Notes: generated by a model not told the origin, from the sequence alone. 5,478 nt of DNA from Firmicutes bacterium UBA993 (GCA_002292015.1 DBBD01000079.1:1-5478), one strand, 5' to 3'. Positions 1-5,415 are shown, numbered from the stretch's first letter. A program made the numbers and translations.

Positions 1-10
1 AAAATAGGAA

Positions 11-43
11 ATAAAAGCGGCGAGAAGCCGCTTTTATTGTTGC
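11..43 (+). terminator. Intrinsic terminator of an upstream unit
   Basis: An 11-base arm (11-21, ATAAAAGCGGC) pairs perfectly with 27-37 around a 5-base loop (GAGAA). The descending arm ends in TTTTAT, and more T-rich sequence follows (TTGTTGCTTTTT). It therefore fits a Rho-independent terminator for a gene lying before the window. The minus strand also runs into T-rich sequence (positions 10 to 1), so it may work in both directions. The -35 box of the next promoter begins only three bases after the stem, which insulates the following operon tightly. Confidence 0.8.
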
Positions 44-68
44 TTTTTGCGGGGTAGTATATTATAAT
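40..68 (+). promoter_or_regulatory. Sigma-A type promoter of the Cys-rich protein/ferredoxin operon
   Basis: A -35 box TTGCTT (40-45) and a perfect -10 box TATAAT (63-68) are separated by 17 bases. Transcription would start near 75, inside the operator-like palindrome described next, so a bound repressor would block initiation. The -35 is weaker than consensus (TTGACA) while the -10 is perfect. Confidence 0.7.
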
Positions 69-70
69 AA

Positions 71-89
71 TAACCAATGTAGTTAGTTA
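71..89 (+). promoter_or_regulatory. Probable Rrf2 operator, ferredoxin operon copy
   Basis: TAACCAATGTAGTTA (71-85) matches the perfect palindrome in front of the Rrf2 gene (TAACTAACTTAGTTA) at 12 of 15 positions. It sits at the same place, two bases after an identical TATAAT. A further perfect half-site, TTAGTTA, lies at 83-89, so a second register with a 5-base gap between half-sites is possible. The inference is that the Rrf2 regulator encoded at 1543-1956 binds here; binding itself cannot be seen from sequence. Confidence 0.6.
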
Positions 90-109
90 TGTAAAGGCGA
101 TGATTTTAC

Positions 110-700
110 ATGTTTACATCAAAATGCCCGGGACAGGATATGCGCTATTGGACGGCTGCTGATATCTTTGAGGAAAAATGCCCGCAGTGTGGGGAGATGA
201 TCGAGTTTATCAAAACCGATATCCGCCGGCGCTGTTCGAACTGTAAAACACGGCTGACCAACCCAAGGTTTGATATGGGTTGCGCTCAGTGGTGTTCCTA
301 TGCTGAGCAATGCCTCAGCTCGGGGGCAAAAGAACCAAATGCTAAGGCAATCAAATTTGCCCTGGAAGATGAGCTGATCAGCAGGGCCGGTTGTTTCCCG
401 GACATTGTTGACCAGGTTAAAGCAGTTTTTGAGAAAGCCGAAGAAATCTGCGCTAAAGAGCAGCTTGGTCTGCCGCCGATTATTGCCAACATTGTGGCAC
501 TGATCTTAAAAAAACTTGAGTTGATTGACTCACCGGTAGCATACTTACAAACGATCGCTAAAAAACTGGCTATGTCGCCCGCCGCCCATACCGAAACGAT
601 CAAACTGGCCGAAAAACTGGCAGCAAACAATCTTGCAGACCGGGCCGGGCAAACAGTGAATTTGTTGCTTGAAGAAATCAGGGTTGGCCGGCTGGCTTGA
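110..700 (+). CDS. Cys-rich zinc-ribbon-like protein with helical C-terminal domain, function unknown
   Basis: A 196-residue soluble protein of unknown function. The first 70 residues hold eight cysteines. C6 lies in a CPGQD motif. C24-x2-C27 and C42-x2-C45 form a plausible zinc ribbon, followed by C58-x3-C62-x5-C68. The CPGQD start and the Cys pattern resemble the N-terminal region I recall from anaerobe proteins annotated as HD-domain phosphohydrolases. The remaining ~120 residues are predicted helical but show no HD pair or catalytic histidines, so this may be a degenerate or different domain. There is no signal peptide or membrane segment. The start at 110 is supported by an in-frame stop just upstream (101-103) and by keeping CPGQD. 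The ribosome site (AAAGG, 93-97) is weak and rather distant. It is the first gene of a two-gene unit with the ferredoxin 58 bases downstream, so a role in metal or redox handling is likely but unproven. Confidence 0.8.
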   Translation: MFTSKCPGQDMRYWTAADIFEEKCPQCGEMIEFIKTDIRRRCSNCKTRLTNPRFDMGCAQWCSYAEQCLSSGAKEPNAKAIKFALEDELISRAGCFPDIVDQVKAVFEKAEEICAKEQLGLPPIIANIVALILKKLELIDSPVAYLQTIAKKLAMSPAAHTETIKLAEKLAANNLADRAGQTVNLLLEEIRVGRLA

Positions 701-746
701 TACAGTGACCCCGGGTATAAACGAGTATTTATTAATTAAATTATTT

Positions 747-752
747 GGAGGG
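747..752 (+). promoter_or_regulatory. Ribosome binding site fixing the ferredoxin start
   Basis: GGAGGG lies six bases before the ATG at 759. It decides in favour of this start over the in-frame ATG at 669, which sits within the 3' end of the preceding gene. Confidence 0.8.
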
Positions 753-758
753 CTCGCC

Positions 759-1496
759 ATGGAGAAAATTTTCAGAAAGATCATCGCTATTGATGAGGGT
801 AAGTGTGATGGCTGCGGACTCTGTATTCCATCCTGTGCGGAGGGGGCCTTGCAAATAGTCGATGGTAAGGCCAGGCTGGTAAAGGATATTTACTGCGACG
901 GCCTCGGTAATTGCCTCGGTGAATGTCCCCAGGGTGCAATTGAGATCATCGAAAGAGAAGCGGAGCCGTTTGATGAAGCTGCGGTTGAAAAACATCTGGA
1001 AAGACTTTCTACTGAGGCCGGTCCTGAGGCAGAAGAAGGATGCAGTGCCTGCTGTGGCAGCAACATGATCCGGGACTTGAAACCGCAGAACAGAGAAGTC
1101 CAGGCAGTGGCTGCCGCTGCCTTTGCACCGGAGGCCGAACTCAGTCACTGGCCGATTCAACTGCATCTCGTTAATCCGCAGGCCCGTTTTCTACAGGGTG
1201 TGGACCTGTTGATCGCTGCCGATTGTGTACCTTTTGCTTATGCGGATTTTCATCGCCGGTTTTTAGCCGGCCGGTCGCTGATTATCGGCTGCCCAAAGCT
1301 TGACGATGTAAAAGCCTATTATCAGAAGTTGGTACAGATCTTTAAACTAAACAACATAAAGAGCATCACCCTGGTTCACATGGAAGTGGGTTGCTGTTTC
1401 GGAATTTCGAAGTTGGTAAAGTCCGCTATAACAGAGGCCGCTGTTGATATTCCACTCAAAGAATTTATTGTCGGGGTGGATGGCAACCTTAAGTAG
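759..1496 (+). CDS. Two-cluster [4Fe-4S] ferredoxin-like protein with Cys-rich C-terminal domain
   Basis: A 245-residue iron-sulfur protein, probably a cytoplasmic electron carrier. Residues 10-60 form a bacterial-type ferredoxin domain. The first motif is C16-x2-C19-x2-C22-x3-C26 and the second is C46-x5-C52-x3-C56-P, in the context YCDGLGNCLGECPQGAI. This resembles the ferredoxin-like proteins (FrdX type) that accompany hybrid cluster protein in sulfate reducers and clostridia; that link is family knowledge recalled, not tested. Residues 70-90 are an acidic linker. The C-terminal domain carries more cysteines: CSACC (95-99), C156, C178 and a CC pair (212-213), which could hold another metal centre. 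I chose the ATG at 759 because GGAGGG (747-752) lies six bases before it. The frame stays open to an ATG at 669, but those 30 residues overlap the upstream gene and look unlike the family. No hcp gene is visible nearby. Confidence 0.88.
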   Translation: MEKIFRKIIAIDEGKCDGCGLCIPSCAEGALQIVDGKARLVKDIYCDGLGNCLGECPQGAIEIIEREAEPFDEAAVEKHLERLSTEAGPEAEEGCSACCGSNMIRDLKPQNREVQAVAAAAFAPEAELSHWPIQLHLVNPQARFLQGVDLLIAADCVPFAYADFHRRFLAGRSLIIGCPKLDDVKAYYQKLVQIFKLNNIKSITLVHMEVGCCFGISKLVKSAITEAAVDIPLKEFIVGVDGNLK

Positions 1497-1542
1497 CTTA
1501 AACTAAAAGTCACAACTGAGTACAGCAAAGTGGTTTGCCGCT

Positions 1543-1956
1543 TTAGGCTTCTAAAGCAGCCGCCTCGACCAGGTCTTTAATGTTAACCTCTTCAAGCACT
1601 TTAAGCATCTCCTGCTGAGCCCGTGACCAGATACCCCGAAGGGAACAATGCTTTTGATCGCGACATGGTGCGCTGCTGAAAAGGCAGCGTGTAATACCCA
1701 TTGGCCCATCTGCTGCCTCAACCACTTCTCTTAAGTTAATTTTCTCCGGATCGGTTATCAGCCGGATTCCGCCGGCCGGCCCTCGCGTACCCTCAGTCCA
1801 ACCTGCCTCTTTTAGTACTGCCAACAACTGAACAACCAAGTTTACCGGTATTGAACGCCGAAAAGCGATCTCCTTGCTGGTAACAGTTGTTCCCGGCGGG
1901 TTAGATGCCAGTTCGGTCAGGATAATGATGGCGTACTCTGCTTTTTTAGTTATCAT
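1543..1956 (-). CDS. Rrf2-family transcriptional regulator with probable Fe-S cluster cysteines
   Basis: A 137-residue DNA-binding protein of the Rrf2 family (IscR, NsrR, CymR, RirA). The N-terminus ITKKAEYAI is typical. A winged helix-turn-helix spans about residues 24-66, with the wing motif TRGPAGGIRL at 57-66. Three cysteines, C91-x6-C98-x5-C104, lie where IscR, NsrR and RirA hold an Fe-S cluster, so it is probably a redox, iron or nitric oxide sensor. CymR-type members lack this cluster triad. The C-terminal helix (111-135) would dimerise. The gene converges on the ferredoxin gene, with 46 bases between the stops, and has its own strong promoter followed by a perfect palindrome, which implies autorepression. 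The ribosome site is weak (GGGG at 1966-1969). Which signal it senses cannot be told from sequence. Confidence 0.92.
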   Translation of the reverse strand: MITKKAEYAIIILTELASNPPGTTVTSKEIAFRRSIPVNLVVQLLAVLKEAGWTEGTRGPAGGIRLITDPEKINLREVVEAADGPMGITRCLFSSAPCRDQKHCSLRGIWSRAQQEMLKVLEEVNIKDLVEAAALEA

Positions 1957-1979
1957 CGCTTAGGACCCCGTTAAGAATA

Positions 1980-1994
1980 TAACTAAGTTAGTTA
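1980..1994 (-). promoter_or_regulatory. Perfect palindromic operator in front of the Rrf2 gene
   Basis: On the minus strand this reads TAACTAA-C-TTAGTTA, two perfect 7-base arms around one base. It begins two bases after the -10 box and covers the expected transcription start (near 1990), the position of an autorepression operator. The same element occurs at 71-85 before the ferredoxin operon. Another half-site, TTAGTTA (1946-1952), lies in codons 2-4 of the regulator, but there the conserved ITKK sequence may explain it. Confidence 0.72.
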
Positions 1995-1996
1995 TT

Positions 1997-2025
1997 ATTA
2001 TAACGTAGACATATATAGTGGTCAA
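1997..2025 (-). promoter_or_regulatory. Strong promoter of the Rrf2 gene
   Basis: On the minus strand, TTGACC (2025-2020) and TATAAT (2002-1997) are separated by 17 bases, 11 of 12 matches to the sigma-A consensus. It fires away from the NfeD promoters, the nearest of which has its -35 about 50 bases to the right. Confidence 0.82.
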
Positions 2026-2069
2026 CAGGTCACGAGTGACACTGGACGCGAGTGGCAGCATTGCCTGTT
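2024..2069. repeat. Cluster of short inverted repeats between divergent promoters
   Basis: This spacer between the Rrf2 and NfeD promoters holds GTCAC-GA-GTGAC (2029-2040), GGCA-GCAT-TGCC (2054-2065) and outer arms AACAGG (2024-2029) and CCTGTT (2064-2069). CGAGTG also occurs twice (2033-2038 and 2049-2054). It could be an operator for either promoter or a remnant of a small repeat. Its outer left arm overlaps the Rrf2 -35 box. Confidence 0.35.
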
Positions 2070-2077
2070 AGCATAAC

Positions 2078-2106
2078 TTGACAGATAATTCATATATTTG
2101 TAATAT
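2078..2106 (+). promoter_or_regulatory. Distal promoter of the NfeD-slipin-lipid kinase operon
   Basis: A perfect -35 box TTGACA (2078-2083), a 17-base spacer and TAATAT (2101-2106) as -10. Transcription would begin near 2113, leaving a leader of about 50 bases. Confidence 0.75.
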
Positions 2107-2126
2107 CCTCTGAATTGAAGTATAAT
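2098..2126 (+). promoter_or_regulatory. Proximal, overlapping promoter of the same operon
   Basis: TTGTAA (2098-2103), a 17-base spacer and a perfect TATAAT (2121-2126). It overlaps the distal promoter, the -35 of one sharing bases with the -10 of the other, so polymerase can occupy only one at a time. The perfect -10 makes it at least as plausible as the distal one. Confidence 0.6.
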
Positions 2127-2161
2127 TAAAAGCGAAGTTACTGCAAAATGAGGCGTAGAAA

Positions 2162-3517
2162 ATGAAGATACACGGATCGAATGTAATGTCTATAGTTGCC
2201 ATGTTTTTTGTAGTTATCACCCTGATCCTCGCAGCTACTGCCGGGCCGGTATCGGCTGCTCAGAAACCGGTTTATGTTGTGGAACTGGATGGAGCTGTGA
2301 CAGCAGGTTTCAAAAATTATCTGCAGCGGCAGGTTGAGTTAGCCCTGGCCGAAGAAGCACAGCTTATGGTCTTGGTTATTAATACACCAGGTGGCTTGGT
2401 CGATGCGACCCTTCAGATTAACCAGCTTTTTTTAAACCTAACAATGCCGGTTGCCGTTCTAGTTGCCCCATCGGGAGCAATAGCTGCCTCAGCCGGTGCG
2501 TTTATCCTAATTTCGGCTGATTTGGCGTTTATGGCGCCGGGCACAACCGTTGGGGCTGCCCAGCCTATTGCCTTTTCACCCGAAGGGGCAGAACCTGCCG
2601 ATGAGAAACTTATAAATTTTTATGCCGGACATTTACGCAGTATGGCCCGCGAAAAAGGGCGCCCGGAATCGGTGGTTGAAAAATTTGTCACTGAAAACCT
2701 GACTATTGGTGCCAGTGAAGCTCTTGAGCTGGGTGTCATCGATTACCTGGCTGCCGACCTGCAGGAGCTGATCAATCTAGTAGATGGTAAGCAAGTCGAA
2801 AAACAGGGCGTAACCTATAGCCTTAATACAATCGGTGCGCCAATCTTAAGGGATGACATGAATTTAAGAGAGCGTCTGCAAAACTGGCTCAGCGATCCGC
2901 AAATCGCTTTTCTGGTCTTAATGATCGGTTTTCTGGGTATCTACTTTGGGTTAAATGCGCCAGGCACAATTATTCCAGAGGTTGGCGGTTTAATCTTAGT
3001 AATTTTAGGCATTTACGGTATAGGACTGTTTGATACCAATACAACCGGGATTATTCTGCTATTGGTGGGTTTGGGTTTGATTGTTGCTGAGCTTTTTACG
3101 GCCGGTTTTGGCGTACTTGGGATCGGAGGGGCACTTTCGATGGTTGCCGGAGCAATACTTTTACCGATGGAACCTCTAATGGCGAGGGATTGGTATGCCA
3201 CTTTTGTGGTAACCGTAGCAGGAACCGCAATCGGGCTGTTAATTATTATAATCTTTATTGTTCAACGTGTAATTAACAGCCGGCGCCGCATAATTAACGG
3301 CAGTAATTTTTTTAACCTGCCACCTAAGGGGGTAACTGTAAGCGAGCTCAAACCGGAAGGGTTGATCAAGGCCAGGGGTGAACTCTGGAATGCGAAGAGT
3401 GTTGACGAAACTGAAATCACATCCGGAACAGTTGTTGAAGTGGTGGGTTCCGAGAGCATGATCCTCTGGGTCAGACCATTAAAAGCAGACAGTAAAGTTG
3501 AATCGGATAAAGGGTAA
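2162..3517 (+). CDS. Long-form NfeD membrane serine protease (ClpP-class, stomatin operon partner)
   Basis: A 451-residue membrane protease of the NfeD1b type. Residues 1-32 look like a signal peptide with likely cleavage after GPVSA. Residues 35-205 form a ClpP/SppA-like domain: the INTPGG loop (73-78), the catalytic serine S110 in AASAG, and a likely catalytic lysine K149 in DEK, the Ser-Lys dyad known from the archaeal homologue PH1510. Four to five hydrophobic segments follow (about 247-268, 273-290, 295-335, 345-368). A basic stretch (373-377) and a C-terminal OB-fold NfeD domain (about 388-440) end the protein. The protease domain should face outside and the OB fold the cytoplasm. The start at 2162 has GAGGCG six bases upstream; M9 is an alternative. 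In archaea the homologue cleaves the C-terminal hydrophobic part of its p-stomatin partner, and the slipin gene is next here, 40 bases downstream. All key residues appear intact. Confidence 0.93.
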   Translation: MKIHGSNVMSIVAMFFVVITLILAATAGPVSAAQKPVYVVELDGAVTAGFKNYLQRQVELALAEEAQLMVLVINTPGGLVDATLQINQLFLNLTMPVAVLVAPSGAIAASAGAFILISADLAFMAPGTTVGAAQPIAFSPEGAEPADEKLINFYAGHLRSMAREKGRPESVVEKFVTENLTIGASEALELGVIDYLAADLQELINLVDGKQVEKQGVTYSLNTIGAPILRDDMNLRERLQNWLSDPQIAFLVLMIGFLGIYFGLNAPGTIIPEVGGLILVILGIYGIGLFDTNTTGIILLLVGLGLIVAELFTAGFGVLGIGGALSMVAGAILLPMEPLMARDWYATFVVTVAGTAIGLLIIIIFIVQRVINSRRRIINGSNFFNLPPKGVTVSELKPEGLIKARGELWNAKSVDETEITSGTVVEVVGSESMILWVRPLKADSKVESDKG

Positions 3518-3557
3518 GTACATAAAATTATCGCGAATCAATTAGGAGGCATGAAAA

Positions 3558-4361
3558 ATGTTTGATCTAATATTTAGCCTAATAACTGGTGGTGGTTTGT
3601 TGATTCCAATCATCCTGATCCTATTTTTCTTTGTTACTTCGGCCTTAAGAGTAGTAAGAGAGTATGAGCGCCTGGTTGTCTTTCGCCTTGGCCGCCTGAT
3701 TGGGCAAAAGGGTCCCGGTCTGGTATTCATCATCCCGGTCATCGATCGTTTTATCCGCATTTCCCTGAGGATTTTTACCCTTGACGTACCGACCCAGGAG
3801 GTTATCACCCGCGATAACGTCACAACCAGCGTAAACGCGGTTGTTTACTACCGGGTAATTGATCCTAACCGGGCAGTCAACAACGTGGAAGAATACAAGA
3901 TGGCTACAGCACAGCTGGCACAGACCACCCTCCGGAGTGTGGCCGGCCAGGCTGAACTTGATGAACTGCTCTCCGAGCGGGACAAACTGAATCAGAAGAT
4001 CCAAAGCATTCTGGATGAGGCGACCGATCCCTGGGGCATCAAGGTGTCAGCGGTGGAGATTAAGGATGTCGGCATTCCCGAAGCACTGCAAAAGGCCATA
4101 TCAAGGCAGGCAACGGCAGAGCGTGAGCGGCGGGCGGTTATTGTCCAGGCCGAAGGTGAAAAAGAGGCCGCCGGCAAAATTGCTGAAGCCGCGAAGATCC
4201 TTAATTCCGAGGAAGGTGGATTTTATGTTCGCTTGCTGCGCACCCTGCCTGAAATTGCCAGCCAGCAGGGTTCTATTATCGCTTTCCCCCTGCCGATTGA
4301 ATTAAAGCACCTGCTGCCGTTAACCGGGGATGTAACCCCGAAAACCAAAGAAGAGTCATAA
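3558..4361 (+). CDS. Slipin / stomatin-like SPFH-domain membrane protein
   Basis: A 267-residue membrane scaffold protein. One N-terminal hydrophobic segment (about 12-29) anchors it. An SPFH/Band 7 domain follows (about 32-185), with the family signatures EYERLVVFRLGR (35-46), GPGLVFIIPVID (52-63), VPTQEVITRDNVTTSVNAVVYY (77-98) and VEIKDVGIP (166-174). An Ala/Glu-rich coiled coil (about 180-215) supports oligomerisation. The C-terminal hydrophobic motif GSIIAFPLPIEL (238-249) corresponds to the region cut by the NfeD protease in the archaeal pair. AGGAGG (3544-3549) lies eight bases before the ATG, a strong ribosome site. Length and order are normal for the family. Its likely job is to organise membrane microdomains or regulate membrane proteins together with the preceding protease. 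Confidence 0.95.
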   Translation: MFDLIFSLITGGGLLIPIILILFFFVTSALRVVREYERLVVFRLGRLIGQKGPGLVFIIPVIDRFIRISLRIFTLDVPTQEVITRDNVTTSVNAVVYYRVIDPNRAVNNVEEYKMATAQLAQTTLRSVAGQAELDELLSERDKLNQKIQSILDEATDPWGIKVSAVEIKDVGIPEALQKAISRQATAERERRAVIVQAEGEKEAAGKIAEAAKILNSEEGGFYVRLLRTLPEIASQQGSIIAFPLPIELKHLLPLTGDVTPKTKEES

Positions 4362-4383
4362 CTTAAGTTGATGCGAAAAACTA

Positions 4384-5415
4384 ATGAGGCATACTAACGG
4401 AAAATTCAACATACCTTACAAAACAGCTTTTGTGGTCAACCCCACCAGCGGGGCGGGGCATGCCGGAAAGACCTGGCCGCAGATAGCGGAGAGGCTTGAT
4501 CAATCCGGACTAAAATATAAAGTATATTTTACCCGCTGCAGCGGGGATGGAAGATTTATGGCTGAAAAGGCGGTCAGTGCAGGGGCCGAGCTCGTTGTAG
4601 CAGTTGGAGGCGATGGAACATTAGTTGAAGTCGTCAACGGTATCGATCTTGACCGGACTGTTTTTGCCGTTATACCCTTGGGTACAGGTAATGGTTTTAG
4701 ACGCTCTTGCGGCCTACCCGGGCAGTGGCAAAGCGTGTTGCAGGGATTTAGCTGCTGGCAGCCCCGCCGTATCGATCTAGGAGTGATCAATGGCACCTGT
4801 TTTTTAAATGTCGCCGGGATCGGTTTTGATGCGGCTGTAGCGGAGATGGCCTCGGAAAAGTACAAAATGATCAAGGGTTATACCGCTTATGTACTCGCTT
4901 TTTTTGACGGATTAACTCGCCTTGACCATTTTTACACTAGAGTTACCTGTGACCGGTGGGGGATTGAGCAACCCAATACGTTATTGGTAGTGGTAGCAAA
5001 CGGGCCTTATTACGGTGGCGGCCTTACCATAGCGCCACACGCCTCCCTGGACGATGGCAGTCTGGACTTGATCATTGTCCGTCGGCCGACCGGGACGGAG
5101 ACTACCGTTCTGGCGTTTCAGGCCATGGCAGGCATGCACCTCGAGAACTCGGCGGTCATTTCCACAAAAATCGACTCCTTCCGGGTTGAAGCAGATCATC
5201 AGGTACCAGTTCATATCGATGGCGAAATAATTGGAAAGCTTCCGGCGGAAATTATGATAAAGCCGGGCGCGCTGCAAATTCTCGCTCCGCCAAAGAATCA
5301 AAGCAACTGCAGTTTGCCAAATTTTTTAAAGAAGCCACTTGATAAGCGTAACAAGTGTGGTTATAATAACAGGGCAAGTATAGATGCGAGCGTGGCGGAA
5401 CGGCAGACGCGCTAG
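4384..5415 (+). CDS. YegS/BmrU-type diacylglycerol/lipid kinase with read-through C-terminal tail
   Basis: A 343-residue soluble or membrane-associated lipid kinase that would phosphorylate diacylglycerol or a related lipid with ATP. Motifs in order: NPTSGAG (19-25), the nucleotide-binding GGDGT (75-79), PLGTGNGF (98-105), NVAGIGFDA (142-150), YYGGGLTIAPHASLDDGSLD (209-228) and VHIDGE (276-281). The usual Asp of PLGTGND is Gly here (G104). The family fold ends near residue 303 (QILAPPKN). The remaining ~40 residues are low in recognisable content, run over a tRNA promoter and end inside tRNA-Leu, so they are probably stop-loss read-through. ATG 4384 is the only ATG start, as an in-frame stop lies at 4369. 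The ribosome site is poor, suggesting coupling to slipin, whose stop is 22 bases away. It is the third gene of the membrane operon. Confidence 0.9.
   Translation: MRHTNGKFNIPYKTAFVVNPTSGAGHAGKTWPQIAERLDQSGLKYKVYFTRCSGDGRFMAEKAVSAGAELVVAVGGDGTLVEVVNGIDLDRTVFAVIPLGTGNGFRRSCGLPGQWQSVLQGFSCWQPRRIDLGVINGTCFLNVAGIGFDAAVAEMASEKYKMIKGYTAYVLAFFDGLTRLDHFYTRVTCDRWGIEQPNTLLVVVANGPYYGGGLTIAPHASLDDGSLDLIIVRRPTGTETTVLAFQAMAGMHLENSAVISTKIDSFRVEADHQVPVHIDGEIIGKLPAEIMIKPGALQILAPPKNQSNCSLPNFLKKPLDKRNKCGYNNRASIDASVAERQTR
5303..5327 (+). terminator. Weak terminator-like hairpin after the kinase core
   Basis: GCAAC (5303-5307) can pair with GTT-T-GC (5312-5317, one bulged T) around TGCA, followed after CCAAA by six T (5322-5327). 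The stem is short. Its position directly after the conserved end of the kinase fits the former end of the operon, although the reading frame now passes through it. Confidence 0.3.
5339..5367 (+). promoter_or_regulatory. Promoter of tRNA-Leu, inside the kinase reading frame
   Basis: TTGATA (5339-5344), a 17-base spacer and a perfect TATAAT (5362-5367). The expected start (near 5374) is about 12 bases before the mature tRNA. The promoter lies wholly within the last codons of the kinase ORF, evidence that these codons are not under ordinary protein selection. Confidence 0.82.

Noticed and set aside
298..630. Open minus-strand frame of 110 codons over the Cys-rich gene
   Set aside because: It lies opposite a gene with clear protein motifs, has no ribosome site and its residues show no recognisable family.
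669..758. 30-residue N-terminal extension of the ferredoxin from an ATG at 669
   Set aside because: It overlaps the upstream gene, lacks a good ribosome site, does not resemble the family start, and a GGAGGG site fixes ATG 759.
1489..1502. Small palindrome TTAAG-TAG-CTTAA at the ferredoxin stop
   Set aside because: The five-base A/T-rich stem is too weak for a terminator and no T-run follows.
2127..2140. TAAAAGCGAAGTTA after the proximal nfeD -10, resembling an Rrf2 half-palindrome
   Set aside because: Only the outer ends match, the length is one base short and the inner arms fail, so it is probably chance.
4015..4305. Plus-strand frame of 96 codons inside the slipin gene
   Set aside because: It is a frame-shifted shadow of the slipin coding sequence, rich in Arg and Pro, with no domain.
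4325..4340. CGGGG/CCCCG hairpin near the slipin 3' end
   Set aside because: It is within the coding sequence, is followed by A rather than T residues, and the next gene looks co-transcribed.
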